Positions 17,268 to 27,242 of a DNA stretch of 58,179 nt are shown in pieces; the first letter of the stretch is position 1; each line of letters begins with the position of its first letter. Source of the DNA: Xanthobacteraceae bacterium (GTDB lineage Bacteria > Pseudomonadota > Alphaproteobacteria > Rhizobiales > Xanthobacteraceae). Made by a program: the position numbers and the translations under genes. Under the pieces are notes generated by a model that did not search any database, was not told the origin of the DNA, and was given only the letters and a program-made list of their open reading frames with translations. Location of the stretch: positions 1 to 58,179 of the forward strand of contig JANINJ010000015.1 of assembly GCA_024508855.1 (NCBI GenBank), read 5' to 3'.

Positions 17268-18185
17268 TTACTTCTTCGCAGGCGCGGCCGGAGCCGGCGT
17301 TGCGGGCGCAGGCGTTGCCGGTGCGGTGGCCGCCGGAGCGTCCGGCTTGTCCATGCGTTCGATCTTGGCGGTCTCGCGCAGCTTGGCGACGTAGTCGGAT
17401 TGCGCCTTGCGGGTCACGTACTGTTCGATCTGCGCCTTCACCTGATCGAACTCGGGCGCCTTGCGGTTGCGCTTTTCCTCGACCTTGATGATGTGCCAGC
17501 CGAACTGCGTCTTCACCGGATCGGAAATCTTGCCGGGCTCGAGCGAGAACGCGACCTTGGAGAATTCCGGCACCATCTGTTCCTTGGTGAAGAAGCCGAG
17601 ATCGCCGCCATCGGACGCCCCCGGATCCTTCGACTTCTCCTTGGCCAGCTTGGCGAAATCGGCGCCCTTGTCGAGTTCGGCCTTGATCGCCTTGGCCTCT
17701 TCCTCGGTCGGCACCAGGATGTGGCGGGCGTGGACTTCCTGCTCGCCGGTGATCTGCTTTGCGGCGTCGTCATAGACCTTCTTCATGGCCTCGTCGGTCA
17801 CCGCCGCCTTGCCTTCCGCTGCCAGCAGGTTGTCCATCAGCAGGCGGTTGCGGGCGAAATCGAGCTTCTGCTTGAAATCGGCCTGGTCGGCGATCTTCTT
17901 GTCTTCGGCGGCCTTGGAGACGATCTTCATGTCGATCAGGAAGGCCAGCACGTTTTCCTTCTTGGTCGCCGGGTCCATCTGCGCCAGGCTCGGCCCGAGT
18001 TCCTCTTCGGCCAGGGTCACGTCGCTCTGGCGGATTTCAGAGCCATTCACCTTGGCGAGCACCGGGTTATCGTCGGCGCGAACCGGCGAAGAGACCAGCA
18101 GGGCCATGGCAAGGCAGCCGGCCGCGGCCGACAGCGCAAGGCCGGGACGCAGGCTCAATTTGGTTTCGCGCAATGAGGCAGTCAT
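17268..18185 (-). CDS. Periplasmic peptidyl-prolyl cis-trans isomerase (parvulin type)
   Basis: A 305-residue PpiC/SurA-like folding factor. A cleavable signal peptide ends near [11 protein letters not shown] SurA-like N-terminal chaperone helix region follows ([25 protein letters not shown]). The parvulin domain starts at [22 protein letters not shown] and includes [55 protein letters not shown]. The last 20 residues are a Pro/Ala/Thr-rich repeat tail ([11 protein letters not shown]), unusual but common in this bacterial family. It probably assists outer-membrane or exported proteins. It is followed by its own terminator and is divergent from secA. Confidence 0.92.
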   Translation of the reverse strand: MTASLRETKLSLRPGLALSAAAGCLAMALLVSSPVRADDNPVLAKVNGSEIRQSDVTLAEEELGPSLAQMDPATKKENVLAFLIDMKIVSKAAEDKKIADQADFKQKLDFARNRLLMDNLLAAEGKAAVTDEAMKKVYDDAAKQITGEQEVHARHILVPTEEEAKAIKAELDKGADFAKLAKEKSKDPGASDGGDLGFFTKEQMVPEFSKVAFSLEPGKISDPVKTQFGWHIIKVEEKRNRKAPEFDQVKAQIEQYVTRKAQSDYVAKLRETAKIERMDKPDAPAATAPATPAPATPAPAAPAKK

Positions 18186-18651
18186 GGAAAATCCTTATCT
18201 CCGCGGGAGGTCGCTTCAGGGCGGCGGGACACTCGCTCAATCGTGACGCCTTGGCAACGCGAAAACTCTGTCAAAATCATGAATTTCCCGACAGGTTAGC
18301 GGCCGTTGACATCGTCTGGGGGCAGCCATATCTCTCGCCCAGCGTGCCACCTGCGGCAGCACGTCCGGATGTCTGCCTTGGCTGCTAAATGATTGGCCGC
18401 TAAACCTTGATTTGCCGGTTTGCTCTCTTCCGCGCGTGCGTGGCCGGATGGCGACCCGGTGTCGCAACGTCACGACGAGTTGATGGGTGACCGGCCGAAC
18501 GACAGATTGAATCGCTCTTTGAGGTAAGACCCGCTCCCCGTGACCCTCATTCGTCGAATAGTATCGCGTTGAACCGCATCGCATTGGACCACACCAAGGC
18601 TGTGAACCCTTTCAAGGCTCCCACGCCGGACTGCATGAACAGGAATTTGGT
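18186..18651. other. 466-base divergent control region between ppiC and secA
   Basis: No gene with credible codon use or a ribosome-binding site is seen here. One candidate sigma-70 promoter for secA is TTGACA (18306-18311), 17 bases, TATCTC (18329-18334), which would give a leader of about 310 bases. No SecM-like peptide or clear hairpin is recognised. The length itself suggests a regulated leader. Confidence 0.4.
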
Positions 18652-21498
18652 ATGATTGGCGCGCTCGCCCGCAAGTTTTTCGGCTCGGCCAATGACCGTC
18701 GGGTCAAGGGTTATCAATCCCGCGTCAATGCCATCAATGCACTTGAGCCCGAGGTTGCCGCTCTCTCCGACGAAGCTTTGAAGGCGCGCACCGGCGAGTT
18801 CCGCGACCAGCTCGCCAACGGCAAGACCCTCGACGACATTCTGGTTCCCGCGTTCGCCACCGTCCGGGAGGCTGCCAAGCGCACCCTGGGTCAACGCCAC
18901 TTCGACGTGCAGTTGATCGGCGGCATGGTGCTGCACGAGGGCGACATCGCCGAGATGAAGACCGGCGAAGGCAAGACGCTGGTGGCGACGCTCGCGGTCT
19001 ACCTCAATGCGCTCGCCGGCAAGGGCGTCCACGTCGTCACGGTGAACGATTACCTCGCCAAGCGCGACTCCGGCTGGATGGGCCAGATCTACAACTTCCT
19101 CGGCCTCACCACTGGCGTCATCGTGCATGGTCTCGACGATGCCGAGCGCCAGGCGGCCTACGCCTGCGACATCACCTACGGCACCAACAACGAATACGGC
19201 TTCGATTATCTGCGCGACAACATGAAGTACCGGCTCGAGGACATGGTCCAGCGCGGGCACTTCTACGCCATCGTCGACGAAGTCGACTCCATCCTGATCG
19301 ACGAGGCGCGCACGCCGCTGATCATCTCCGGCCCGCTCGACGACCGCTCCGACTTCTACAACACCATCGACACCTTCATGCCGCACCTCGAAAAGGTCAC
19401 GGATTATGAGGTCGACGAGAAGCAGCGCACCGTGGCGCTGACCGAAGCCGGCATGGAGAAGATCGAGACGCTGCTGCGCGACGCCGACCAGCTCAAGGGC
19501 GAGTCGCTCTACGACGTCGAGAACGTCTCCGTCGTGCACCACGTCAATCAGGCGCTGCGCGCGCACTCGCTGTTCACGCGCGACAAGGACTACATCGTGC
19601 GCAACGATGAAGTCGTCATCATCGACGAGTTCACCGGCCGCATGATGCAGGGCCGCCGTTATTCCGAAGGCCTGCACCAGGCGCTGGAAGCCAAGGAGCA
19701 CGTCACCGTCCAGCCGGAAAACCAGACGCTGGCCTCGATCACGTTCCAGAACTACTTCCGCATGTACGAGAAGCTGTCCGGCATGACCGGTACGGCGCTC
19801 ACCGAAGCCGACGAACTGTTCGACATCTACAAGCTCGAAGTCATCGAGATTCCGACCAACCTGCCGATCGCCCGCCTCGACGAGGACGACGAGGTCTATC
19901 GCACGCAGGACGAGAAGCACGCCGCCATCATGGCCGAGATCGAGCGCGCCAATGCGCGCATGCAGCCGGTGCTGGTCGGTACCGCGTCGATCGAGAAGTC
20001 CGAAGTGCTCGGCGAATATCTCAAGAAGCACGGTTACAAGCAGATCGACTTCGGCAACCCGAAGGCGCTGGAAAAGCTCTACGCGGCAGCGCGCGCGGGC
20101 AAGCCGGCCAAACTGTTCGCGGTGCTGAATGCTCGCTTCCACGAGCAGGAAGCCTACATCGTCGCCGAAGCCGGTGTGCCGGGCGCGATCACCATTGCGA
20201 CCAACATGGCGGGCCGCGGTACCGACATCAAACTCGGCGGTTCGCTCGAGATGCGCGCCGCGATCGAGACTGCGGATATCACCGACGAGGCCGAGAAGGC
20301 CGCCAAGATCGCGGAGATCAAGGCCGATATCGAACGCTTCCGCGATATGGTGTTGAACGCCGTCGACGAGGTCGAGATCGAACCCGCCAAGGGATCGCGG
20401 CCGGCCAAGACCGTGACCAAGCCCGGCGGGCTGTACATCATGGGCTCGGAACGCCACGAGTCGCGGCGCATCGACAATCAGTTGCGCGGCCGTTCCGGCC
20501 GTCAGGGCGACCCGGGCCGCTCGAAATTCTTCCTCGCGCTCGACGACGATCTGATGCGTATCTTCGGCTCGGACCGACTCGACAGCATGCTGACGCGGCT
20601 CGGCCTCAAGGAAGGCGAGGCCATCATCCATCCGTGGATCAACAAGGCGCTGGAAAAGGCACAGCAGAAGGTCGAAGCGCGCAACTTCGACATCCGCAAG
20701 AATCTCTTGAAATACGATGACGTGCAGAACGACCAGCGCAAGGTGATCTTCGACCAGCGCGTCGACCTGATGCAGAACGAGAGCGTCGCCGAGACGGTGG
20801 CGGACATGCGTCACGCCTTCATCGAGGATGTCGTCACCAAGCATGTGCCCGAGCATGCCTATGCCGAGCAGTGGGACGTCACGGGCCTGAAGGACGAGCT
20901 TTCCCGCGTGCTCGGCCTCGAGCTTCCGGTGGACGAATGGGCCAAGGAAGAAGGCATCGCCGACGAGGAAATCCTGTCGCGCGTCGAGCAGCGGGTCGAT
21001 GAGCACATGGCGGCCAAGGTGGCGCAGTGGGGCCCCGAGGTGATGCGCTATGTCGAGAAGACCATCCTGCTGCAGACGCTGGATCATCTGTGGCGCGAAC
21101 ACCTTGTGATGCTCGACCATCTGCGGCAGGTGATCGGGCTGCGCGGCTACGGCCAGCGCGATCCGCTGCAGGAATACAAGTCGGAAGCCTTCAGCCTGTT
21201 CGAGGCGCTGATCGCGCATCTGCGCGAGGCGGTCACGGCGCAACTGATGCGCGTCGAAATCGTGCCGCCGGAAGAGCAGCAGCCCGAGCTGCCGCCGATG
21301 GAAGCGCACAAGCTGAATGCCGATACAGGTGAGGACGAGATGGCGTTCGCCAATGTCTCGCTGGCGCCCGCCGCCAACGCCGACAAGGCGAGCCGCGATC
21401 CGAACAACCCCGCAACCTGGGGCAAGGTCGGCCGCAACGAGGATTGCCCCTGCGGCTCCGGCAAGAAGTACAAGCACTGCCACGGCCGGTTCGTGTGA
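18652..21498 (+). CDS. secA: Preprotein translocase ATPase SecA
   Basis: A 948-residue SecA, the motor that drives proteins through SecYEG. Walker A is MKTGEGKTL (about residues 102-110) and the DEAD-like box is [21 protein letters not shown]. The second helicase domain carries [14 protein letters not shown] and the [13 protein letters not shown] arginine-finger motif. The C-terminal zinc/SecB-binding element is Cys932, Cys934, Cys943, His944 ([14 protein letters not shown]). The ATG at 18652 gives the standard [13 protein letters not shown]-terminus. The length is normal for Rhizobiales. The gene stands alone, with a stable hairpin overlapping its stop codon. Confidence 0.98.
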   Translation: MIGALARKFFGSANDRRVKGYQSRVNAINALEPEVAALSDEALKARTGEFRDQLANGKTLDDILVPAFATVREAAKRTLGQRHFDVQLIGGMVLHEGDIAEMKTGEGKTLVATLAVYLNALAGKGVHVVTVNDYLAKRDSGWMGQIYNFLGLTTGVIVHGLDDAERQAAYACDITYGTNNEYGFDYLRDNMKYRLEDMVQRGHFYAIVDEVDSILIDEARTPLIISGPLDDRSDFYNTIDTFMPHLEKVTDYEVDEKQRTVALTEAGMEKIETLLRDADQLKGESLYDVENVSVVHHVNQALRAHSLFTRDKDYIVRNDEVVIIDEFTGRMMQGRRYSEGLHQALEAKEHVTVQPENQTLASITFQNYFRMYEKLSGMTGTALTEADELFDIYKLEVIEIPTNLPIARLDEDDEVYRTQDEKHAAIMAEIERANARMQPVLVGTASIEKSEVLGEYLKKHGYKQIDFGNPKALEKLYAAARAGKPAKLFAVLNARFHEQEAYIVAEAGVPGAITIATNMAGRGTDIKLGGSLEMRAAIETADITDEAEKAAKIAEIKADIERFRDMVLNAVDEVEIEPAKGSRPAKTVTKPGGLYIMGSERHESRRIDNQLRGRSGRQGDPGRSKFFLALDDDLMRIFGSDRLDSMLTRLGLKEGEAIIHPWINKALEKAQQKVEARNFDIRKNLLKYDDVQNDQRKVIFDQRVDLMQNESVAETVADMRHAFIEDVVTKHVPEHAYAEQWDVTGLKDELSRVLGLELPVDEWAKEEGIADEEILSRVEQRVDEHMAAKVAQWGPEVMRYVEKTILLQTLDHLWREHLVMLDHLRQVIGLRGYGQRDPLQEYKSEAFSLFEALIAHLREAVTAQLMRVEIVPPEEQQPELPPMEAHKLNADTGEDEMAFANVSLAPAANADKASRDPNNPATWGKVGRNEDCPCGSGKKYKHCHGRFV

Positions 21499-21513
21499 GG
21501 CCGTTCGGCCTCA
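21496..21513 (+). terminator. Hairpin at the secA stop codon (possible terminator)
   Basis: TGAGGCC-gttc-GGCCTCA forms a 7-bp perfect stem whose first three bases are the secA stop codon. No U-run follows, so it may end transcription inefficiently or protect the 3' end. A type A repeat begins 32 bases downstream. Confidence 0.45.
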
Positions 21514-21544
21514 TCATCTGACTGCATAGTTAGTTGGAAAATTC

Positions 21545-21670
21545 GTCATGGCCGGGCACAGCCGTCCGACGGACGGCGTCGCTTCGCTCGCCTATGTCCC
21601 CCGCCATCCGCGTCCTTAGCCCTCGAATACCGCCATTACGGAAATGCCCGCGACGAGCGCGGGCATGACG
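21545..21670. repeat. Dispersed palindromic repeat, type A variant
   Basis: It begins GTCATGGCCGGGCA, contains the hairpin CGTCCGACGGACG and ends with GCCCGCG-acgag-CGCGGGCATGACGG. Outer GTCAT/ATGAC ends match the copies at 15226 and 44178. It separates secA (+) from the L,D-transpeptidase gene (-). Confidence 0.75.
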
Positions 21671-21715
21671 GAATCGGTCTGATCCGAAACTGCTGAGGTT
21701 CGGCGAGGAGCCTGC

Positions 21716-23167
21716 TCAGCGCATCGCCGAGAAGCGGGTGTCGAACGAATTCGTCGGGACGACCGGGGCTGCGCCGGCCATCGCATCTCCCACCGATGCG
21801 GGCGGCCGCGGCGCGGCGGACTTTGCGGAAGAGGCGTTCGCGACCTTCGGGCCGGCGGTATGATGCTTCGCGGCAACGGCAACCGGCCGCGCGTGATGCG
21901 GAGCAGGTTTCCTTGCCGCGGTCGCGACCGGCGGCCGGGCCGGAGCCGGCTGGCTGGTGGCCGCCGTTGGCGTGGCATCCGATCCGCCGAGGCCGATCTT
22001 GCGGGCGAACGACGAGAACACGTTGTCAGATTGTGCGTTCGGTGCGGCGATTGCCATGCGCGTCGCGGGTGCCGGCGTAGTTTCGGGCGCGGCTGCGACA
22101 ACCGGCTGTTCCGGCTCCAGCGGGCGCGGTGGATTGACGTGCGAGGGGATCGTTCCTGGCAGCTTGGCGGTGGCGAGTGCGACGCTCGGCGTCACCGGAT
22201 CGGAGAGGCCGGTGCTGCCGTCGGGAATCTTCGCAGCGAAGATACCGTTCATGCCGCCGTCGATGCCGGTATTCATGCGCGCGACCGGCGTACCCTTGGC
22301 AACGAGTTCGGCGACCTTGGCGTCGTCGGCCTGTTCCTTCCGCTTCACCGCGTCGGCGATGTCGGCCGGGACGGTGTAGGCCGGGCAGGCGCCCGCGGCG
22401 TTGAAGACCGGCTGCTGGGTCGACCCCGGCAAGGCGACGGCATCGAACACGTATTTTTTTTCGCAGAAGTCGACCTTCGGCTCATGCCGCGTGACTTCGA
22501 AATGATCGTAGCCGACCTTGATCATCTTCCAGAACGGCATGTTCGGATTGTTGCGATGCTTGGCCATGTTCACGGGCGTCATGCGGAACGGATAGGCCTG
22601 CACCTGGAATGCGCGCTGCCCACCGAAGAACGACTCGCGGCCCAGCGTGTAGATGTCGGAAATCTGTTCGTCGGTCATGGCGTAGCAGCCGCGCGACGAG
22701 CAGTCGCCGTGCACCATGAGCTGCGAGCCGGTGCGTCCCAGCGCCCTGTCGAACGCGTTGGGGTAACCGATATTGAACGAGAGATAATACGCCGACTGCG
22801 GATTCATCTGCGCCGGCGTGATCGAATAGAAACCTTCCGGCGCCTGGCGGTCGCCTTCGCGAATCTTCGGGCCGAGGTCGCCGGACCAGCGGCAGATCGG
22901 ATAGGTCGCGAGCAGAGCGAATTCGCCGGAGCGGTTCTGCTTCCAGACTTCCAGTTCGGCTTCCTGCTTGAACAGGCGGACCAGGATCGGCGACTGCGGA
23001 TCCATGTCCTTCTTCTGCATCTCGGCGACGAGTTTCTCGGGAATCGGCTTGTTGGCCTTGGCGTTGTTCGCCAGCGACACCTGATCGCTATTGCAGCCGG
23101 CGAGCAGGCCTCCCGCGGCAAGCGCGACCGACGTGGCAAGCACGCGAACCAGCGAGCGATTGATCAA
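21716..23167 (-). CDS. L,D-transpeptidase (YkuD family) lipoprotein
   Basis: A 483-residue probable peptidoglycan L,D-transpeptidase. From the TTG start at 23167 the protein opens with a signal peptide and lipobox LLAGC (Cys25). This start also has GGAG about eight bases upstream. The catalytic motif is HGDCSSRGCYAMTD (His153, nucleophile Cys161), the HxxxxxxGC signature of ErfK/YbiS proteins. A region of about 120 residues follows the YkuD fold, then a Pro/Ala/Lys-rich tail from about residue 340 that is probably unstructured or wall-associated. Enzymes of this family make 3-3 crosslinks or anchor proteins. No ATG fits the lipoprotein N-terminus, and the frame continues upstream to another TTG at 23293. 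It lies downstream of accA across a 269-base gap. Confidence 0.85.
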   Translation of the reverse strand: MINRSLVRVLATSVALAAGGLLAGCNSDQVSLANNAKANKPIPEKLVAEMQKKDMDPQSPILVRLFKQEAELEVWKQNRSGEFALLATYPICRWSGDLGPKIREGDRQAPEGFYSITPAQMNPQSAYYLSFNIGYPNAFDRALGRTGSQLMVHGDCSSRGCYAMTDEQISDIYTLGRESFFGGQRAFQVQAYPFRMTPVNMAKHRNNPNMPFWKMIKVGYDHFEVTRHEPKVDFCEKKYVFDAVALPGSTQQPVFNAAGACPAYTVPADIADAVKRKEQADDAKVAELVAKGTPVARMNTGIDGGMNGIFAAKIPDGSTGLSDPVTPSVALATAKLPGTIPSHVNPPRPLEPEQPVVAAAPETTPAPATRMAIAAPNAQSDNVFSSFARKIGLGGSDATPTAATSQPAPARPPVATAARKPAPHHARPVAVAAKHHTAGPKVANASSAKSAAPRPPASVGDAMAGAAPVVPTNSFDTRFSAMR

Positions 23168-23436
23168 GATGATGCTCCGCAGCGGATTGGCAATTCCGCA
23201 CCCCAAGGTCAGTCCGAGAATCAGTCTAAGATAGTCAGTCCAAGCCCCGCAGCCATTGAATAGAATTTTATCCTTAAGGCCCCCGTGTCGCAAGCTGGAC
23301 GCGCCCGCGCGCCGGGTTCCCTATGGCCGTGGTGAACAGAGTTTAAACAGTCGACTCGCGGCTTAATTAGGGCCGGGAACCGCGAATCCAGCGCTCTCCA
23401 CCGTCGCGTTGTTGAGTCGAAGGAACTTTGCCGGTC

Positions 23437-24399
23437 TCAGCCCAGCTTGCGGCCGATATCGAGGAACTTCTGACGGCGCTGACGGCGGATGGTGTCACCG
23501 TCGAGGGGCCGCAGGTCGTTCATCGCCTGTGCGATGGCGTCGCCGGTGACCTGGATCATCGCTTGCGGGTCGCGGTGAGCGCCGCCGACCGGCTCTTTCA
23601 GGATGGTGTCGATGATGCCGAACCGGGCCAGGTCCTGCGCCGTGATCTTCATGTTGGTCGCGGCTTCCTGCGCCTTGGTCGAATCGCGCCACAGGATCGA
23701 GGAGGCGGCTTCCGGCGAGATCACGCTGTAGATCGCGTGTTCCAGCATCAGCACTCGATTGGCAGTGGCGATGGCGATGGCGCCGCCCGAACCGCCTTCG
23801 CCGATGATGACGGCGATGTTCGGCACCCGAAGCGACAGGCAGGCGTCGGTGGAACGGGCGATCGCCTCGGCCTGACCACGTTCCTCGGCGCCGATGCCGG
23901 GATAGGCGCCGGCGGTGTCGACCAGCGACAGCACCGGAAGGCCGAAACGGTCCGCCATCTCCATCAGCCGTACCGCCTTGCGGTAGCCTTCGGGCCGGGC
24001 CATGCCGAAATTATGCTTGAGCCGGGTTTCGGTGGTCGCGCCCTTTTCCTGGCCGAGGACGCAGACGCTTTCGCCGCGAAACCGGCCGAAGCCGCCGATC
24101 AGCGCCTCGTCCTCGCCGAACTTGCGGTCGCCTGCCAGCGGCGTGAATTCGGTGATCAGGGCGTTTATGTAATCGACGCAATGCGGCCGTTGCGGGTGCC
24201 GCGCCACCTGCGCCTTCTGCCAGGGCGTCAGCGCCGAATACAGTTCGTCCAGCGCCTGTCCCGCCTTGTCCTCGACGCGCGAGATTTCGTCGGCAATATC
24301 GCTGCCGCTGGCGGCAAGCGCGCGCAGTTCGTCGATCCTGGCGTCCAGTTCGGCGACGGGCTTTTCGAAATCGAGATAGCTGCGCATGGGATCGGTCAT
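23437..24399 (-). CDS. accA: Acetyl-CoA carboxylase carboxyltransferase subunit alpha
   Basis: A 320-residue AccA, matching E. coli AccA in length. With AccD it transfers the carboxyl group from carboxybiotin to acetyl-CoA, the first step of fatty-acid synthesis. Conserved blocks include the N-terminal YLDFEKPVAELDARIDELR, RPHCVDYINALITEFTPLAGDR, GRFRGESVCVLGQEKG, the oxyanion-region DTAGAYPGIGAEERGQAEAIA and IGEGGSGGAIAIATANRVLMLEHAIYSVISPEAASSILWRD. All active-site signatures are intact. The gene is divergent from the cytochrome b561 gene. Confidence 0.97.
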   Translation of the reverse strand: MTDPMRSYLDFEKPVAELDARIDELRALAASGSDIADEISRVEDKAGQALDELYSALTPWQKAQVARHPQRPHCVDYINALITEFTPLAGDRKFGEDEALIGGFGRFRGESVCVLGQEKGATTETRLKHNFGMARPEGYRKAVRLMEMADRFGLPVLSLVDTAGAYPGIGAEERGQAEAIARSTDACLSLRVPNIAVIIGEGGSGGAIAIATANRVLMLEHAIYSVISPEAASSILWRDSTKAQEAATNMKITAQDLARFGIIDTILKEPVGGAHRDPQAMIQVTGDAIAQAMNDLRPLDGDTIRRQRRQKFLDIGRKLG

Positions 24400-24716
24400 T
24401 CACACCAAATATTGGGCCGCCGACGCCAAACCGAAAGGGCGGCGCGCGGCGGCCGAAACTGGACTCGCAGGCTTTTCAAGTCAAATGGCCCTGTAGTCAA
24501 GTCGCGGAGATGGCAGATACATCTTGCAAATCAATAGTTTGATTCTGGCAATCGCGGTTCGGACCGAAATGCGCGCTTAACACTACCCCGGTGTTCGAGC
24601 ATGCAGAATTACCGTCCCAGTTGTCTTTCCGCTTGCCAAATCTCGTAGCCGTGACTGTTCGTTTCGATCCCGATTTGCTTGATAGGACTTGGAATTTCGG
24701 AGTCCTCCAGGCGACC
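24400..24716. other. 317-base divergent control region, accA / cytochrome b561
   Basis: No gene is supported. A short AT-rich inverted repeat AATCAA-TAGT-TTGATT lies at 24529-24544, about 130 bases from accA and 170 from the cytochrome gene. It is the reverse of the TTGAT-N4-ATCAA pattern expected for FNR/FixK, so it is not called as such. Promoters for both genes must lie here, but none is convincing by eye. Confidence 0.4.
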
Positions 24717-25274
24717 ATGGTGAACGACACGATAGAGGCGGGCTCCGCGAGACGCTTTCGGTATGACCGCCTGCAGCGGACGCTGCATTGGTCAATGGCC
24801 GCCATGATCCTGCTTGCGATTGCGCTGGGGATTGTTGCGGCCTATCTCCCTGTCGGGCGACAGCCGCGGCAGGGCCTGCTGGAAATCCACAAATCGCTCG
24901 GACTGACGGTGCTCGTGCTGGTCGTGCTGCGCGTAGCCTATCGCCTGTTTCGAGGCGAGCCGCCTTATCGTGAAGCGCTGGGGCCGCTGACCCATCTGGC
25001 CAGCCGGTCGGCGCATGCGTTGTTGTATGCGCTCATGCTGTTCATGCCGGTCACCGGCTACATGTTCTCAGCGGCGGGCGGCTATTCTCTGCCGTGGTTC
25101 GGCCTGTTTCAGTGGCCGCGCCTGCTTCCTCACGACATGGGCCTCGCGCATTGGGGCGAATGGCTTCACGATAAGGCAGCGTGGGTTATTGTTGGTATCG
25201 TCATGCTGCATATTGCAGCCGTCGTCTGGCATGTGGCGGTCAAGCGCGACGGTGTGCTGGCGCGCATGCGCTGA
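24717..25274 (+). CDS. Cytochrome b561 family protein
   Basis: A 185-residue four-helix membrane protein of the bacterial cytochrome b561 (CybB) family, which moves electrons across the membrane, often superoxide- or quinone-linked. Haem-ligand candidates are the His in RTLHWSMAAMI (helix 1), EIHKSLGLTVL (helix 2), and MLHIAAVVWHVAVKRDGVLARM (helix 4). The conserved RSAHALLYALMLFMPVTGY marks helix 3. The ATG at 24717 is chosen because the residues upstream in the open frame do not resemble the family. It converges on xerD with 18 bases between stops. Confidence 0.92.
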   Translation: MVNDTIEAGSARRFRYDRLQRTLHWSMAAMILLAIALGIVAAYLPVGRQPRQGLLEIHKSLGLTVLVLVVLRVAYRLFRGEPPYREALGPLTHLASRSAHALLYALMLFMPVTGYMFSAAGGYSLPWFGLFQWPRLLPHDMGLAHWGEWLHDKAAWVIVGIVMLHIAAVVWHVAVKRDGVLARMR

Positions 25275-25292
25275 TCCGCGGTTGCATGCGGT

Positions 25293-26267
25293 CTAGGTCT
25301 TCCCTTCCGCCAGCGGATGCAGATCGCGCACGAGGCTTTTGAGCCGCTCCTCGACCACATGCGTATAGATCTGCGTCGTCGAGATGTCGGTATGGCCAAG
25401 CAAGGTCTGCACGATGCGCAGGTCTGCGCCGTTATGCAGCAGGTGACTGGCGAAAGCGTGACGCAGCACATGCGGACTGATGGCGCGCGCCGGCAGGCCT
25501 GCAGCGACCGCAAGGTCTTTCAGGTCGCGCGCAAAATGCTGCCGGGTCAGATGGCCGCTTTCGCCGAATGACGGGAATAGCCACTTCGACGGTTTCGCGG
25601 CGGATTTCGGCGCGTCCTTCGGATCGCGGCCAGCCTCGACGGCGGCGAGATAATCGGTCATCGCCTGCTTGGAGGATTCGTTGAGCGGCACCAGCCGCTC
25701 CTTGTCGCCCTTGCCGCGTACCACGATCATGCGCGCATCACGTCGTGCCGCCGAGAGCGGCAGCGACACCAGTTCGGACACGCGCAGGCCGGTGGCGTAA
25801 AGCACCTCGAGCAGGCACACCATGCGGATGGCGCGAATGCGTTGCGCGTCGGAATTTCCCGGCGCCTGCGCCAGTTCGCGCGCCCGCGCCAGCAGGCGAT
25901 CTACGTCGGCGATCGACAGCACTTTCGGCAAGCCGCGTCCGCGCTTGGGGCCGGACAGGATCGCTGCCGGATCGTCGCTCCGCGTGCGCTCGTTGAGCAG
26001 GAAACGGAACAGATGCCGTGTCGACGACAGCCGCCGCGCCACGCTCGACGATTTGAAGCCGCGCTCATCGAGATCGGAAAGGTAATCGCGCAGCGTCTGC
26101 GTCTCTGCCGAGACGAAACCCTGCCGCTTGCGGACGAGGAACCCGGCGAGGTCTTCGAGATCGCTGCGATAGGCCGACAGCGTGTTGTCGCCGGCGCCCT
26201 GTTCGGCGGCCAGCATGTCGAGAAACAGTTCGATCAGGCGCGCGTCGGAAGGGGCGGGGCGATTCAT
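25293..26267 (-). CDS. xerD: Tyrosine recombinase XerD
   Basis: A 324-residue site-specific recombinase that resolves chromosome dimers at dif together with XerC. All catalytic residues are present: Arg162 (ATGLRVSELVSL), Lys186 (GKGDKERLVPL), His266 and Arg269 (HVLRHAFASHLL), His292 and the nucleophile Tyr301 (LGHTDISTTQIYTHV). The N-terminal SAM-like DNA-binding domain covers residues 1-115. The length and the aroK-aroB neighbourhood match the chromosomal XerD of Rhizobiales, so this is housekeeping and not a phage integrase. An insertion of about 25 residues after the beta-hairpin (EAGRDPKDAPKSAAKPSK) is typical of the group. Confidence 0.93.
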   Translation of the reverse strand: MNRPAPSDARLIELFLDMLAAEQGAGDNTLSAYRSDLEDLAGFLVRKRQGFVSAETQTLRDYLSDLDERGFKSSSVARRLSSTRHLFRFLLNERTRSDDPAAILSGPKRGRGLPKVLSIADVDRLLARARELAQAPGNSDAQRIRAIRMVCLLEVLYATGLRVSELVSLPLSAARRDARMIVVRGKGDKERLVPLNESSKQAMTDYLAAVEAGRDPKDAPKSAAKPSKWLFPSFGESGHLTRQHFARDLKDLAVAAGLPARAISPHVLRHAFASHLLHNGADLRIVQTLLGHTDISTTQIYTHVVEERLKSLVRDLHPLAEGKT

Positions 26268-26320
26268 CGGGCTACATTACATCGTCATGGCAGGCGGCGC
26301 GAAGCGATGACGGCAAAAGC

Positions 26321-26467
26321 TCACTTCTTGAGAAACTTGTCCGGCGGGATGGTGACGGTCATCTCTCGCGACTTGGGATGGACGAAATTCGCCAGCGCGA
26401 AGATCGCGCCATAGCCCAGCCCGGCAATCACCGCGACGACGGTCAGAAAGCGGAACAGGCTGGGCAT
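26321..26467 (-). CDS. Small conserved membrane protein (48 residues)
   Basis: The start CAT (26465-26467) and stop TCA (26321-26323) give 48 residues. Translation opens MPSLFRFLTVVAVIAGLGYG, a short hydrophobic helix followed by AIFALANFVHP, then a charged tail KSREMTVTIPPDKFLKK. It has one transmembrane helix with the C-terminus probably on the periplasmic side. The gene lies between xerD (53 bases) and aroK (divergent). A protein of this kind at this place is familiar from related genomes, but I know of no assigned function. The codon use looks like that of its neighbours and there is no overlap, which supports a real gene. Confidence 0.72.
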   Translation of the reverse strand: MPSLFRFLTVVAVIAGLGYGAIFALANFVHPKSREMTVTIPPDKFLKK

Positions 26468-26618
26468 CGGCAAGCCTCAGGCGGCGGAGGGAACTGGGTG
26501 ATTCATCATGACTACCAACATGTTCGCTCCCCGGTTGCAAGAGTCTCTGGCCCATCCCGCGCCGGGGGTAGTATAGGACAGTGGAAGGGTCGTGCGACGA
26601 CCGTTGGAACGCATTCGA

Positions 26619-27242
26619 ATGTCAGAAACCGCCGCCCAGATCAGTACGGGTCCGACCGCGGAGGCCGCCATCGTCGCGGCGCTCGGCGCCCGTCCGGTCG
26701 TGCTGGTCGGCATGATGGGGGCCGGCAAATCCACCGTCGGCCGCCGGCTGGCGGCGCGGCTGCGGCTGCCGTTCCTCGACGCGGATATCGAGATCGAGGC
26801 GGCCCATGCCGGCATGACCATTCCCGAAATCTTCGCGGAACACGGCGAACCGTATTTCCGCGACGGCGAGGTGCGGGTGATCGCGCGGTTGCTGGACAGC
26901 GGCCCGAGCGTGCTCGCAACCGGCGGCGGCGCCGTGATGCGGGAGGAAACCCGGCAGCGCATTCATGACAAGGCGGTGTCGATCTGGCTGCGTGCCGATG
27001 CGGATGTGATCCTGCGCCGTGTGAAGCGCCGTGCCGACCGGCCGCTGCTGCAGACCGAGGATCCCGCCGCGACGATCGGACGTCTTATCGACCTTCGGCA
27101 TCCGGTCTATCAACTCGCCGATATCACGATCGCATCGCGCGATGTTCCCCACGAGAAAATCGTCGACGAGTGCATTACGGCGCTTTACGACCGGCTGTGC
27201 GGCGGTGCTTCCGTCGCGGGCGACACACTGGACCAGACATGA
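26619..27242 (+). CDS. aroK: Shikimate kinase
   Basis: A 207-residue kinase phosphorylating shikimate at the 3-OH in the chorismate pathway. Walker A is GMMGAGKST (31-39). The shikimate-binding residues appear in FLDADIEIE, EHGEPYFRDGEVRVIARLL and LATGGGAVM. The lid Arg lies in RVKRRADRPLLQ. The ATG at 26619 is preferred to a GTG at 26592. An N-terminal extension of about 20 residues precedes the fold, normal for this group. The stop overlaps the aroB start (ATGA at 27239-27242), showing coupled translation of two successive pathway genes. Confidence 0.96.
   Translation: MSETAAQISTGPTAEAAIVAALGARPVVLVGMMGAGKSTVGRRLAARLRLPFLDADIEIEAAHAGMTIPEIFAEHGEPYFRDGEVRVIARLLDSGPSVLATGGGAVMREETRQRIHDKAVSIWLRADADVILRRVKRRADRPLLQTEDPAATIGRLIDLRHPVYQLADITIASRDVPHEKIVDECITALYDRLCGGASVAGDTLDQT

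Noticed and set aside
18547-21483. A 978-codon open frame on the minus strand opposite secA
   Set aside because: It mirrors secA codon by codon and encodes a low-complexity His/Arg/Leu/Asp-rich product. High GC at third positions leaves antisense frames open. secA is unambiguous.
24529-24544. Possible FNR/FixK box near cytochrome b561
   Set aside because: The site reads ATCAA-N4-TTGAT, the inverse of the TTGAT-N4-ATCAA consensus, so it is not the expected binding sequence.
25293-26267. Tyrosine recombinase as a sign of a mobile element
   Set aside because: Length, motifs and the aroK/aroB neighbourhood fit housekeeping XerD; no att-like repeats or cargo genes are seen.
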